Source: Centropus unirufus (Eukaryota; Chordata; Aves; Cuculiformes; Centropidae). From it: a stretch of 64,000 bases of DNA. Every line of letters begins with the position of its first letter. The stretch's first letter is position 1. The notes under the pieces are model-generated. The model saw only the letters and a list, made by a program, of their open reading frames with translations. It did no database searches and was not told the DNA's origin. Of this stretch, positions 35,641 through 47,900 are shown one piece after another. The stretch lies in contig VYZI01000202.1 of NCBI GenBank assembly GCA_013397695.1, forward strand, positions 1,171,844 through 1,235,843, written 5' to 3'. Both the position numbers and the translations under genes were made by a program.

Positions 35641-37377
35641 GACTTTGTTTTGTTCTTTTCTGTCCCCAGAACAATAATCAGCTGGAGATCAGAGTTTTCT
35701 GCCCACTGTTTTTCTTGGAGGAGTTGTGTTGATTTAGTGGATGCTGCCTGTGATGACCCCTCCTCTAAAGTATGGATATTTAAAATACCTGACTCTGGAG
35801 TTTCTCATTCCTTTTATTTACCCTTCCAGTTTTTTATTGAAGGGAAAAGTGAGAGGTGGGTGAGTCTCAGAGGGCACTGTCTGTGCGCTTCTACTTCTGA
35901 GCTTTCCTCCTGCCCAGAGTTGAAGTGAGCTGGAGGCGAAGTAGCACGAACTTTGCTGAACATTGAACATTTGGATCTCAAGACACACACTTATTTCGAT
36001 AATTTTTTATTTCGGGGGCTTGACCTTTCCACCCTGAAGGTGGTGGAGGTGCTCTCGGTGTGTGTGTGGGTGGCAGATGTGCAGTGTGCTCTGTTCCTTC
36101 TGCACGAGGCGGCTGGTACCCATGCCATCGCTCAGGCCCGCAGCCTGCTGCTGTCAGCCACTGGGGTTGCTGAGCCAGCCACATTCATTGCCTGAAAACC
36201 CAGGTGATTTTGCTCAGTGATGCATGTGGGAATTCCCACCCTCTCCCCGTTTCAGGGAGACTTGGGGTTTGCTTTGTTTTGGTTTTTTTTCCCCTTCCTC
36301 CTTTATTGACAGTTCCTGACACTTTTTAAGAAAAGTCAATGTTTACATTATGGTAATAACTAAACCACCAACTAAAAAACATGAGAAAAATCTCAAGGAA
36401 TTAAAGGAAATTTGTTTTCATTTAAGTTAGCAAATTCAGTAAAGAATGAGCAGGAATGTTGTCATTTCCTTATAAGAAACAGAAAACAGTTCGCTTGGTT
36501 TTAGGGGTTTTCCCCCTGGTTTTGTTTTAGGAAGAGTGAAATCTCTGCTAACCTGCCAACCGCAGCCAGCAGTGGAGTGTCCTGCCGCCTGCAAGTCTGC
36601 CCCTGTCAGCCCTTCTCTGCTGCGGGGTCGCCTCTGAGGTTAGAGCCCAGCTTAAGGTTTGGAAAACTTTGTCTTCACAATTTAGAATACTATAATAAAC
36701 AAGCAAATAAAGCCTCTTTCCCAGACACACACATACACATGGACACATATACACAGGGAGTAATGCTTAATTCTTGCTGTCCGCAGGCCTGGAGGCTGTT
36801 TATATACAGCATTTCATGTTTATATATGGAGTTCATCTCCTCAAGTGAAGACAGATTAAGCAGCGGGGTGAATAGACCAGTTATGTGAACTATGGGATTT
36901 CCAGCCTAGAAATATTGCCAAGACAAAGCCAGACAAATTGGTAGCACAGCAGTGTTTCTCATTAATGTACATGGAAAGTTGTGCCTTGCTGACAATGCAC
37001 AACACTACCCTGTTGGGGGGCTGAGGAACCCATCTGGGAGCAGCTATCAGAAATGTATTCCAGGCTGGGCTGAGTCTTCTTGCTTTTCCTGTGTGTTTTC
37101 TCTTCTGCGAACCTTGCAGGGGAAAAAAAAAAAAGTGCAACTGCCCTCCATTGACATCCCAAAGTCTGTGGGAATATTAGTATGTGAGTGGTATGGTTCG
37201 CTCCTAAGATTATATCCTCTCTTCCCTCCCTGCAGCCATTCCATGCTGTATGTTGTTTACTGGATAAGTGGTTGTGGTTCCTGTTTTCCATGCCAGGACA
37301 AATTATTTCAAACTTGAAAATACGATTACCTTCCATAATTGCATGTAGTGGTTTTCTTCGCTGCTGAAGTGTTGATG
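35641..37377. repeat. 1737-base segment, first of two near-identical copies (probable false duplication)
   Basis: This segment recurs at 37379-39115 with a constant offset of 1738. I checked many points along it, including an A12 run and the small open frames on both strands, and found no indel. The only difference I noticed is G at 36172 against C at 37910. The content is ordinary non-coding DNA. It includes a strong splice-acceptor-like sequence at its start, two AATAAA motifs (36694-36699 and 36706-36711) and a short CA-rich stretch near 36723-36757. It should probably be counted once. Confidence 0.95.
35670..35769 (+). other. Exon-like segment (weak candidate)
   Basis: A long pyrimidine tract (35624-35667) ends in CCCCAG at 35669, an excellent splice acceptor shape. 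The next 100 bases have one open frame from 35671 (33 codons, starting TIISWRSEF and ending DDPSSK), followed by a weak donor AAA|GTATGG. I recognise no protein in it. The same segment occurs again at 37408-37507 because of the duplication. Polypyrimidine tracts with AG are common in non-coding DNA, so chance is the likeliest explanation. Confidence 0.12.
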
Positions 37378-37378
37378 N
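37378..37378. other. Single-N contig junction
   Basis: One undetermined base lies exactly between the two near-identical copies. The base at the matching position after copy two (39116) is T and the sequence then continues as unique DNA. This is the pattern left when two overlapping contigs are abutted with a token gap. Confidence 0.95.
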
Positions 37379-39115
37379 GACTTTGTTTTGTTCTTTTCTG
37401 TCCCCAGAACAATAATCAGCTGGAGATCAGAGTTTTCTGCCCACTGTTTTTCTTGGAGGAGTTGTGTTGATTTAGTGGATGCTGCCTGTGATGACCCCTC
37501 CTCTAAAGTATGGATATTTAAAATACCTGACTCTGGAGTTTCTCATTCCTTTTATTTACCCTTCCAGTTTTTTATTGAAGGGAAAAGTGAGAGGTGGGTG
37601 AGTCTCAGAGGGCACTGTCTGTGCGCTTCTACTTCTGAGCTTTCCTCCTGCCCAGAGTTGAAGTGAGCTGGAGGCGAAGTAGCACGAACTTTGCTGAACA
37701 TTGAACATTTGGATCTCAAGACACACACTTATTTCGATAATTTTTTATTTCGGGGGCTTGACCTTTCCACCCTGAAGGTGGTGGAGGTGCTCTCGGTGTG
37801 TGTGTGGGTGGCAGATGTGCAGTGTGCTCTGTTCCTTCTGCACGAGGCGGCTGGTACCCATGCCATCGCTCAGGCCCGCAGCCTGCTGCTGTCAGCCACT
37901 GGGGTTGCTCAGCCAGCCACATTCATTGCCTGAAAACCCAGGTGATTTTGCTCAGTGATGCATGTGGGAATTCCCACCCTCTCCCCGTTTCAGGGAGACT
38001 TGGGGTTTGCTTTGTTTTGGTTTTTTTTCCCCTTCCTCCTTTATTGACAGTTCCTGACACTTTTTAAGAAAAGTCAATGTTTACATTATGGTAATAACTA
38101 AACCACCAACTAAAAAACATGAGAAAAATCTCAAGGAATTAAAGGAAATTTGTTTTCATTTAAGTTAGCAAATTCAGTAAAGAATGAGCAGGAATGTTGT
38201 CATTTCCTTATAAGAAACAGAAAACAGTTCGCTTGGTTTTAGGGGTTTTCCCCCTGGTTTTGTTTTAGGAAGAGTGAAATCTCTGCTAACCTGCCAACCG
38301 CAGCCAGCAGTGGAGTGTCCTGCCGCCTGCAAGTCTGCCCCTGTCAGCCCTTCTCTGCTGCGGGGTCGCCTCTGAGGTTAGAGCCCAGCTTAAGGTTTGG
38401 AAAACTTTGTCTTCACAATTTAGAATACTATAATAAACAAGCAAATAAAGCCTCTTTCCCAGACACACACATACACATGGACACATATACACAGGGAGTA
38501 ATGCTTAATTCTTGCTGTCCGCAGGCCTGGAGGCTGTTTATATACAGCATTTCATGTTTATATATGGAGTTCATCTCCTCAAGTGAAGACAGATTAAGCA
38601 GCGGGGTGAATAGACCAGTTATGTGAACTATGGGATTTCCAGCCTAGAAATATTGCCAAGACAAAGCCAGACAAATTGGTAGCACAGCAGTGTTTCTCAT
38701 TAATGTACATGGAAAGTTGTGCCTTGCTGACAATGCACAACACTACCCTGTTGGGGGGCTGAGGAACCCATCTGGGAGCAGCTATCAGAAATGTATTCCA
38801 GGCTGGGCTGAGTCTTCTTGCTTTTCCTGTGTGTTTTCTCTTCTGCGAACCTTGCAGGGGAAAAAAAAAAAAGTGCAACTGCCCTCCATTGACATCCCAA
38901 AGTCTGTGGGAATATTAGTATGTGAGTGGTATGGTTCGCTCCTAAGATTATATCCTCTCTTCCCTCCCTGCAGCCATTCCATGCTGTATGTTGTTTACTG
39001 GATAAGTGGTTGTGGTTCCTGTTTTCCATGCCAGGACAAATTATTTCAAACTTGAAAATACGATTACCTTCCATAATTGCATGTAGTGGTTTTCTTCGCT
39101 GCTGAAGTGTTGATG
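37379..39115. repeat. 1737-base segment, second of two near-identical copies (probable false duplication)
   Basis: The repeat of 35641-37377 in direct orientation. It starts straight after the N, at the base equivalent to the one following the T-rich tract at 35624-35640, and runs on without a break into unique sequence at 39117. The single difference noticed (C at 37910 against G at 36172) fits two alleles or one sequencing error. The AATAAA motifs recur here at 38432-38437 and 38444-38449. Confidence 0.95.
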
Positions 39116-39966
39116 TTGATGCACACATTTATGGTTTGGCTTCTTCTGTATTCTGCACCAAAGTGGTCTCCTCTCCAGCCTCTGCCCTTTTAACACTTCA
39201 TCCTTCTCCACAGAAAGCAGAGAAGATCGACAGGCTTGTGATGCTGAGCTAACCTGGGACTCGGTTGCTGTTTCTGCTGGGAATTTCTAGGGAAACACTG
39301 GACAAAAGAACTATGTCTCCACATTTCCACTCCTAACCATTCTTTTCCTATTTATTCTTTTCCAAGGTAGGGGAGGAGAAAAACGTGCATTAGTGGTCCA
39401 AATATTTGTTTATGGCAGACTCTGGAGCAGAGGGTGTGCCTCCAATGTCTGGCACAAAAGGTTACAGTCGCCATCAACCAAATAACAAGAGGGGCCACTT
39501 GGTCTCATTGTTCAGGGACCAACATCAGATGGGTGACGAAAAATCCCAGCAAAGGTCAGCAGTCCCTGGTGGGCTGAATTGGGAGCTGCCTTTATATTTT
39601 TCCCTTGGAAAACACTTCTTCACAGTGGGACTTGGACTTCAGACTTGCTCTCCTTTGCTGTTTGTGATGTGCACCTCCAGGATGCCATGGGTTTTGCCCT
39701 TATTTAAAACACAGCTGCTATTTCTGGCAAGTGCGCACATGCATCTCCGTGTATTGGAGTTGAGGGGAAAATCCCTGATAAGGCACACAATTGTACCCCA
39801 GCCAGGACGGCGGAGGGGATTTTGTCTGGTGCTGGCCAGACAGCATGGCTCGTTCCAGCAGCATTTATGTTGGGGACCTTCTTGCTTTTTTTCTTTGTGT
39901 TGGAGGAGAAAGCTGGCAAACGGCTTGTGTTTTTCAGAGTTGGAGAACAACAACTCCTGGCTTGGG

Positions 39967-40140
39967 TGGGACCTGACTGGAGCTTTTGACACACTCCATC
40001 ATGATGGACTGACAGGAGTAGTACATTAGTCTGTCTTGGAGGATGATTAGAAACTATAAAACCTCTCGTATCCTGACAGAGGCTATTTGAGCTATGCGCT
40101 AGGCATCTGCATCAGATGAGCTCTTACCTGGCTGAAAGCA
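39967..40140 (+). repeat. Decayed non-LTR retrotransposon remnant (CR1/L3-like reverse transcriptase)
   Basis: Positions 39970-40011 translate to DLTGAFDTLHHDGL, close to the reverse transcriptase signature DLSAAFDTVDHDIL of CR1, L2 and L3 LINEs. About 100 bases downstream, in another frame, SSYLAES appears (about 40116-40136), resembling the later RSYLSDR motif of the same domain. Stops and frame changes lie between them, so the copy is dead. A possible further trace is GATGATACC near 40190 (compare ADDT), but its spacing is too short. I cannot choose between CR1, L3 and L2. Confidence 0.45.
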
Positions 40141-42203
40141 CCTCCCTGCTACCTGCAGAAGAGACATGATTGCAGTATCTTATCAAGTGATGATACCAAA
40201 AAGCTTATTTTGAGCCATTTTCCACCCCATTAACAGCTTTCTCGCTGCCCATTAGTGATTGATCTATTCACAGATTGTCATTAGGTTTAATGTGGGTTTG
40301 TTTCTTGGAGAGCTAAAAAGCTGTAGTTGGCATTATTTTTGCCTTCCCTGATGACATTTCCTGAGGGGTGGTTATGTTGCTTCAGGATATGAATAATATA
40401 CGTTAGCCTGTCCCAAAATCCATCTGAATTCCTTCTAGTTACTGTCACATCTACAGCTGCCACATTGTGCCTGTCTGCTGAAATGACAGATAAGGGATAC
40501 CTGTGGGTCATGGAAGGGAATTAACAAAGGCAATAATGTCAAGAGCTTGGAACCAGCACAGAGATACCACAGCAATGCCTGGGGATGAGTAAATATTGTT
40601 TAGACCCTGAAATGAGAGTAATCTATATGGGAAGACCTTATCCAAGAGGGCAGCTTGGGTTCAGGACAGAGTTTGGAGATGGATGAGGTGCCCGGTTGTG
40701 CAGATCTCCAGTGGTCCTGTTTGTGCTGCACAGCAATGACTGGCTGATGTCTGTCCATCATTGCTTGTGCAGAACGGCCCAGGCTGAGTCCACCAGTGTT
40801 GTGGTCCATGTGTGTGTGTCCAGATATTAAACATGCATAATCCTCTTATGTCTCCCAAATCCTGTTTGATTGCAACTGGTTCTCTGCAGCAGCTGCCTGT
40901 GCATCTCTATGCTGATCTTTATGGGTTCCCTGAGGGTCTGTGAGGTGGAGGTACATGGCACTAGAAGCTCCACAAAGCAGGGTCACACGAACCTGGGAAG
41001 CTATGGGTGTGTTTGGGCAATGCAAACTCCCTGGTGGGGGAGGGATGACTGTGTTGAATGTAAAAACGTCATGGTGCTCTACATGGGCAGAAGAATCGCC
41101 TTACCGCTGACAGGTATCATCCCCTACACGGGAGGCAGCTGCTACTTGACTAAGCAAACCCATTACAGTGTAAAAGCTTACAACAACCAAAAGCTCTGTT
41201 TCTACTGACCTGTGTCTGGGTATTTCAGTCTCCTTGACACTGAAGTTTGGGTGGACCAGCAGCTTTCACTTGCAAAAGGGATCTAGAGTGTTTTCAGTAA
41301 TGTTAGTGCAATAGCAACATGTTTTTTAGGTTATGCATCCATGAACACTGGGCTGCACCAGCTGGAGGAGAGTGACCGGTGCTGCCTGCCCTATGCTCGA
41401 TGTGGGTTTGTACAGTGCTCCAACTTGGCAAGAAAGTCCCCTTGGCCATTTAGTGTTTTTTCCTTTAGAAGGCACGGCCCTTATCTTGTGAAAATATAGA
41501 TATTTCTCCATAAAGAAAGAATTTCCCTCGTTAAACATCCTGGCTCATCTGCTCCAAGAAACATCCTCCCTTCGTTATTTGGGTTCATCTGCCAAATTAT
41601 TAAATAGACCATGAAACAGTGAAAATAGCTCTTTGTGAGGTTAGTTCAACTTTATAAGATCTTAATTCTGTGAAACCACACTTTTGACTTGCCATCATCT
41701 GTCAGAAGTTGCATAGCAACTACCTGCCCTCATAGGTCCTGTCTGGATCAGAATAATTTTTTGTGGAGATGATGAACTTGACTTAAAAATAGATATTTTG
41801 CCCCTATTGAGTCATTTTCACTGGGAAAAAATATGCAGTTGGAGTATGACTAAACTTTTCACAAATTTGATTTGACAATGGATGTTTCTTGACATTTCTG
41901 AGATGTTTTGGTTTGGGACAGCTGGACTGAGTGATGTTCACTTCTGTCCAGAGATCTGAGGATGTTCATGGCATGGAAAAAAAAAATAAATAAATTTTTG
42001 CAACTTATTCATTTGTTCCGAGGATATTCCTCTTTCCCCAGAGCAAAAGCTGCTTTGACAGGGACCGTATGGGAAGGGTTCCCGTGAGGGGTTCCACTGG
42101 GTGTGATCCATGTATGTGCTTGCATGAATACCATCTCTCAGGTGAGCCCTCTAAGCACTGGGTTGGGAGATGAAAGAAAAATAACTTCTCCAGCTCTTCT
42201 GGT

Positions 42204-42233
42204 GGAGTCGAATCCTTTGGAGTCAAATCCTCT
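42204..42233. repeat. Two-copy tandem repeat, 15-base unit
   Basis: GGAGTCGAATCCTTT is followed directly by GGAGTCAAATCCTCT, 13 of 15 identical. It is a local slippage duplication. Confidence 0.8.
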
Positions 42234-42745
42234 GTTTGCCTTTGCCAAAGTTCCCCAAATGTTTTGCTCAGGGACAAACAAAACACTGACAAAAAATCTG
42301 AGCCAGATTAACAGTTCACTTTTTTCAGTCCAGCAAGGAAGAGAAAATAAAATATTTTGGGGTCACTGTTTGCAGGAGCCAGAGCAAAGCACTGCTAGTT
42401 TGCATGGTCCTTTTTAAAAATACATGGACAGAGTAGAAAAGACAAAGGAAAAGGGAACTCTTAGTCTTCTAGTGCCTTGTAACCTGAGGGTACTCTACAG
42501 CCCAGCTTAACCTCTCTTCAGAGAGTCACTGTCTCCACTTGACTGGGAGAAGAGCGGGGGGTGAGGTTATCTTCTGAATATTGAGGGGCACCAATGGAAG
42601 TAGACAGCAAGGATGGAAGAATTTAGAGGAGGCTGATGAGAATCATTTGGCTAAATGACAGTTAATGTGGAGGAGATGATAACTTCTCAGAGATGCTCTT
42701 GGCAAAGGCTAGCCACCTGATCTTGTACCAGAGCAGGTTTTCCTC

Positions 42746-42762
42746 AACTTTTTTAAAAAGTT
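42746..42762. repeat. Short palindromic T/A tract
   Basis: AACTTTTTTAAAAAGTT is almost perfectly self-complementary (T6 against A5). It is probably simple sequence, and no function is implied. Confidence 0.6.
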
Positions 42763-44739
42763 TGTCTCTACTGCCTTTATATGACCTCCTGAGTTAGCAC
42801 CTCAGGCCCTCCAGGATGGGAAAGAAATAGTTGCAGTGATGGGCTGTGGGTGTAGATACTCCTCTGCTCTGAAGGAGCTGAGTTGTGGCTGACAGCAAAG
42901 GCAGTTTGCACATTCCTAATTAGCGTGATCACTTGTAGCTTCCAAGCACAGCTGGTTCTCCTCCCAAGCCCAAAGGAGCTGCAGTGGGAACCTATAGTGC
43001 TCCCTTCCTGCTGCCTCAGACCTGTCCTGATGAGCATGACGTATGTGTGCTTCCATCCTTGCTCTTCTGTATCCATACCCATAACGGGGAGAACTGCAGT
43101 GAGGTAAAATGAGATGAACTTTCCTTGCCACAGGAGACTTGAAGTGCTTGACCTAACTAAGGTGTTGGGTATCCCCATGCTTTACACACTTGTGATGGGA
43201 CCAAGCAAAGTCCCTGGAGAACAGCCCACTGTTTGTGAAGACATTCCTGTCCGAGTTGTGAGGGTGGTAACAGGGAGGGATGTTGTCCCTGGCTGAGCAC
43301 CGCGTTGCTTCACTTACTCGTTCCTTCCTGCAAAATGTGGTGGCATTTGCTGAGGCTCTGCTAGATTCAAAGTTGTTCATCCAATGGTAGCTTCTCCATG
43401 CTGCCCACGGCTAAAACAGGGATGGAGCCTCTCGCTGAGTTCGTATTGGGATAGTGTGGTTTTCACTCTGACAAGACAGCTCAGCCATGGCTCTTATTTT
43501 TCCTATAAGTCTCTCTTGGTCTCACTTTCTGTAAGTTGTATAAACACTCATTCATAACAGGAACTTCACATGTTTGTGCAATTATGTTTTTATCTGGTTG
43601 TGTCTGTTTTCTCTCATGAGATTTCTCCCTGAAATCCAATCCATTCAGTAAATGAGTCTTTCATCCCCTAAGAGACTACAAATTTCTTGTGCAATCTCTG
43701 TGTTTTGTATTATGTCTTTTTTTTTTGTAGGCTAAACAGATAACCTTGAGACCCGGTGTCGTTTTCCTTCTGTGTTAACCCTTCTACAAGATCATGGGAC
43801 TCTGTGAAATATGTATCCTTCAGTGGTTATGAAGAAAAATAGATATTTCAAGTATCTCTGCGGAGGGGAAGTAAAGGCAGCAGCAGGGATTTGTTAACAT
43901 TTAGGCAGTATCAGCCAAGAGACTGACACTGTCCAGATGGAAAGGCCCACTTCCTTGCTGTAAAGATAACTCACTAAAGGAAACATGAGCTGTGGCTGCA
44001 CTAGCGACAAGAAATACAACCACTTCCAAGAATTCACCCTAAGCTCAATGGGAGCTGCCTCTTTTTCTTGTGCTAAGGGTTCAAGTTTGCTTAGTTGGGA
44101 ACTGTGCCTAGCGTTTCCAAAGAGAAACGGTAGCCCTGTAGGTGAAGCACTCATGTGGACTCACAAGAGCTGGGGCTGGTTTCTTGCTGTGCAAGAGGCT
44201 GTGGATGAGCAGAGGGAAGTGCTGTAAGTCTACATTTGGTGAGGTGTGGATGCCCAGCTCCCTGCTGGAATTGCTGTTACTGGTCCACTAAGAACTCCCT
44301 GGCTGGGAGCTGCTGGCAGTGCTTAGGATACTGGAGACAGTAACGATGTGTCTTGGAAACCTCTGTGGCAGGTGTGTGCACAGGGCAGCAAAGCCTGGGC
44401 AGCTTTGTGGTCTCTTGGCTTGGTGACGCCCAAAAGCGCAGCAATGTAGGAGTTGGATTTTATGATTGTGTCTTTCTGTAGCAGGTATTTCAGATCTTCC
44501 CTTGGGAAGACGCTGCTTAGCCAAAAAGGTGAGGTAGATATGGATAAAGAGTGAAGGTTTTTAGATTTGGTTGGGAATTGGAGGTGTATACAACAGAGCT
44601 CTTTGCTTGATTAACCCTCTCTGAGCTGACTTCACAATGGGAACGGCTGAACTGGCTGCACTAATGCCTCAGCTGCAGCCAGCGGGCAGAGGATCTGCTG
44701 AGATTATATTTGTCTGTGTAGTTTTCTTTCCCCCAAGGC

Positions 44740-44960
44740 ATTCAATAGGCTTTTAAGCTAAAAAATTAACCGAGCAAATTGAATACAAGGCCACAGATCA
44801 AGAATTATTGGCTGGTAATTTAATGTGGAGGTGAATACAAGATGTATTGTGGTGTGTGTTTAACTCTCCAAATTCAGAGCACCTCACTATGACATCCACA
44901 GCACATTAATTCACTTACTCAAAATGACTGAATTTATCACAGTCCTGATGCTTGGTTGCA
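44740..44960. promoter_or_regulatory. Possible conserved non-coding element
   Basis: An AT-rich block with AAAATTAACC, GGTAATTTAATG, CATTAATTCAC and several CAAAT/ATTG pieces, without recognisable repeat or coding features. Enhancer candidate by composition only. Confidence 0.2.
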
Positions 44961-47900
44961 GCTAGTGGGTGTGCCTCAGACTGTAGGTGTCTCACAGCTT
45001 TTTTCTTTGTTGCCATGGCAGGGATAAATACTTTAATGCACTTGGTTATGGGTGTTTGAGATTTTCCCGGATGTCATATTGAAACTAATGAGTAGGACAA
45101 ATTTAACCTGATGTGTAGGATAAATTTAAGGCTTGGGTTTTGGTGTTTTGTTTTTTTTTTTGTGTATGTGCATTTATGTGTGTAGTTTGGGTACTTTGTT
45201 CCACCTGGGAACCTCCCTTTGTTAACAAGGCATGGCAGTTTTCTCTGACTATTAGAAGTCAAGCCTTGAAAATATCCTCTATGTGGGATCTATTTTAGTT
45301 TGGATTTTTATAGAAGCTTATGAATTTTATTTTTACTCTTTAACTGAGCTGGATTCAAATACTTCATTATTTTGGCTTTACAGGCAAAATGACGTATACA
45401 GAGTCACTGAGCATGTAGCTTATCTGGGAAAACTAAGAGCCTGTGTGAGTGTTTGCAGGGAAATGAAGATAGATATATTCTTTTCTTTAGGATGAGGTTT
45501 TTTGAATAATTTGGCTGTATCTGAATGTTACAAAAGCAATATGAAGAAACAACTTTGTGATGCTAGCATGTATCTGAAATTTGTTTCTCAGCTACCCTTT
45601 CCCGCTAAGTGGTGACTGCTCACGACAAAGCACTTCAGGCAAATGCTTCATGCAAGCTTTGGCTTTTCCAGCCCTTGCTGGGGCTGGAGCTGTATCAGAA
45701 GACCAGGGCTATCTTCTTCTATCAAGTAGTTTTAAAGCTTTTCCTTATTCAGACCATCCTCTCTTTTGGGTCGGGTCACTCAGTATTCTGTCACTCTCAC
45801 AAATTGAAAGCAGTCCAGCAACTCTGCTTCTCTTTTTATGCATTTTTCTGTTGTCCTGTCAAAGCTGGTTAGAATCCAGCATGTCACGAGTTCGCTATTG
45901 TCTTCTGCCCCCCTTGTTAAGGGCATAATCAGTCATGTTGAGATCTGGAACAGGTCCATGTTAGTGCTTGGTCACCCTTTGTAGCACACAGGGCAGAGCC
46001 AGTACAGCCCCTCAGTGGGAAGAGCAGCTTTACTGTGGGCTGCGGATTGTTTTGCTGCTTTAATATTGGGTTTTCTCTCTTCTGTGTTTTTTTTTTTCCC
46101 ATCTTACATGCCAGAGAAGTTGTGTTATCAATCAATTCATATGGTTGATATCACCCAGGAAGAACCTGGGGTCCCATCAATTTTGAGATCACAGGGGAAA
46201 ATAGCATTTGTTTCTTGGAAAGAATACTTTGCCTGACAGAAGTAGCTGCGCGATGTGGGTCAGCGCGACATGACTGGCAGTCATTCTAGGAAGGGGTAAA
46301 ACAAAAACTGTTACAAGTCAACACTGAGGTGTTTTGTCCGAGTTCCAGGAAAAAGGAAACTGAGAAAAGCAACGGCAGAGAATATTGCAGATCAGAACTG
46401 AGAGAGAGATGAGAGCGGCTGTGGGGACACGGGTGACAGGATGGATAGCTGGCTAGAAAGACTAAAGGCAAAGCGACAGTGATCTCAAGTTCAGGTTGTG
46501 ATGCCCTGGCTTTTGTTTCTTTTGAAGGGGAAAGGGATGTTTGTGAGGAATGTTTGGAGGAAAGAGCTGACCTAGGAGAAATTGGAGAAACAATATGCAA
46601 CGCCAGGCAAGGAAATGAGAAACAGCCTGGATGCAAGGAGCTGGTAGATGAGATCAGGGGAAGAAGTGGAAAAGTGAAAAACACTTTAAGAAAGGGATTT
46701 TGCTGCCTTTGACTCCTGACCATGGCTTCAGTTCTTGTCCTGCCTCTGTGGGCTCTGTGTAATCTCTTCTGTTCATGCCCTGCCACATCTTCACTGTCAC
46801 TCTTTGGAAAACCACTGGGTACCTCTCAACATGAAGATCCTCTTAGGAGCATTTAGTAATCTCTTAAGGTTAGGAGCTCTTGTTGCAGAAGAGTAGTTCT
46901 CTGTTGGTAAATCCTTGGCTTGCGGTCAACTGTGGGATCCCCATGGCTCAGCTGGGCCTATGAAGGTGACAAGGGAGATGTGATACATCACATATGCAGA
47001 AATTCAGGATGAGCTGTCAGCAGGGGGGAAGACATGGGTAATAATTTGTTATTCAAGGAATCAAAAATAAATAGTCTTGCCTTCATGCCTGAATCAGAGC
47101 ATGGTAAATGCCTCTAGGAACAGTGCACGTGCACAAATGCTCTTGAACATTTAAGCTCTCCGGGCTTCCCATGCAGCCAAGGAAAATGGATGCATGAAGT
47201 ACATAAAATTTCTCAGGCCCTTGGGATCTTAGCACTGTCCTTTGCAAAGCTAGTCATGCACTAGTAGATACATTAGTGCTTTAGTTGGATTTCTGTGGAA
47301 GCAGCCAGGCAGTCCAGGTTTCATGAGGGTTCATGAAGGTCCTACAGAAGCGCTCCCTTGGGACATGGGTGATGTGTTGCACTTTCTTTCATTTTGTTTA
47401 TGTGCTGATAAGATCAGTGTAAGCAGCGGATGAAGACGCACAATCTATTTATGGTTTCAATTGAGATCTTCCCATGCCTGAAAGGCAATCTGCCTGACTT
47501 AGCATTCCCAAGATGCTGCCAAGCACAGCAAAGCACAGCACAGAGGAAGTGCCTCCTGCCTGCATGAAGAGAAGGCCAGCAGAAAAGAAAGCCAAGCTCA
47601 AATGCTTTATGAGGCATTTCAGTGCTGAGGCTCTAATTGTGTTTGGCCCAGAAGCAATGCTACAGTCTCATAAATCAGTTTTCCTCCAGTGGATTCAAGA
47701 TTTGGGATTGAACCCTACAGCATGCTGTGTACTTCATGTTGAAGATGACTGGGGACAGAGTAGAGGCGCTGACCCTTGTGCCCTTCTTTGCACTGCATAA
47801 AGGAAGCCTGAAAATGTGCATGTTTTTTTAAAGCTTTTCTTCTCTGTCTGCCTTTCCTGAGTAGGGAAGGCAAACTGATGGGGTTGCACTCCTGATTCTC

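Noticed and set aside
35650..37933. Pairs of identical small proteins (for example 92, 80, 103 and 121 residues) suggesting a duplicated gene family
   Set aside because: They arise from the near-identical 1737-base repeat flanked by a single N, which is better explained as an assembly overlap. None of the peptides is recognisable.
39406..40029. Open frame of 207 codons on the plus strand
   Set aside because: Only its last 20 codons resemble anything known (a LINE reverse transcriptase motif), and the rest has no similarity to LINE protein upstream of that motif. I annotate the retroelement trace and not a gene.
46286..46786. Opposing frames at 46286-46786 (minus) and 46479-46712 (plus)
   Set aside because: The purine-rich strand gives an acidic/basic-looking peptide on one strand and a Ser/Leu-rich peptide on the other. 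This follows from composition, and neither resembles a known protein.
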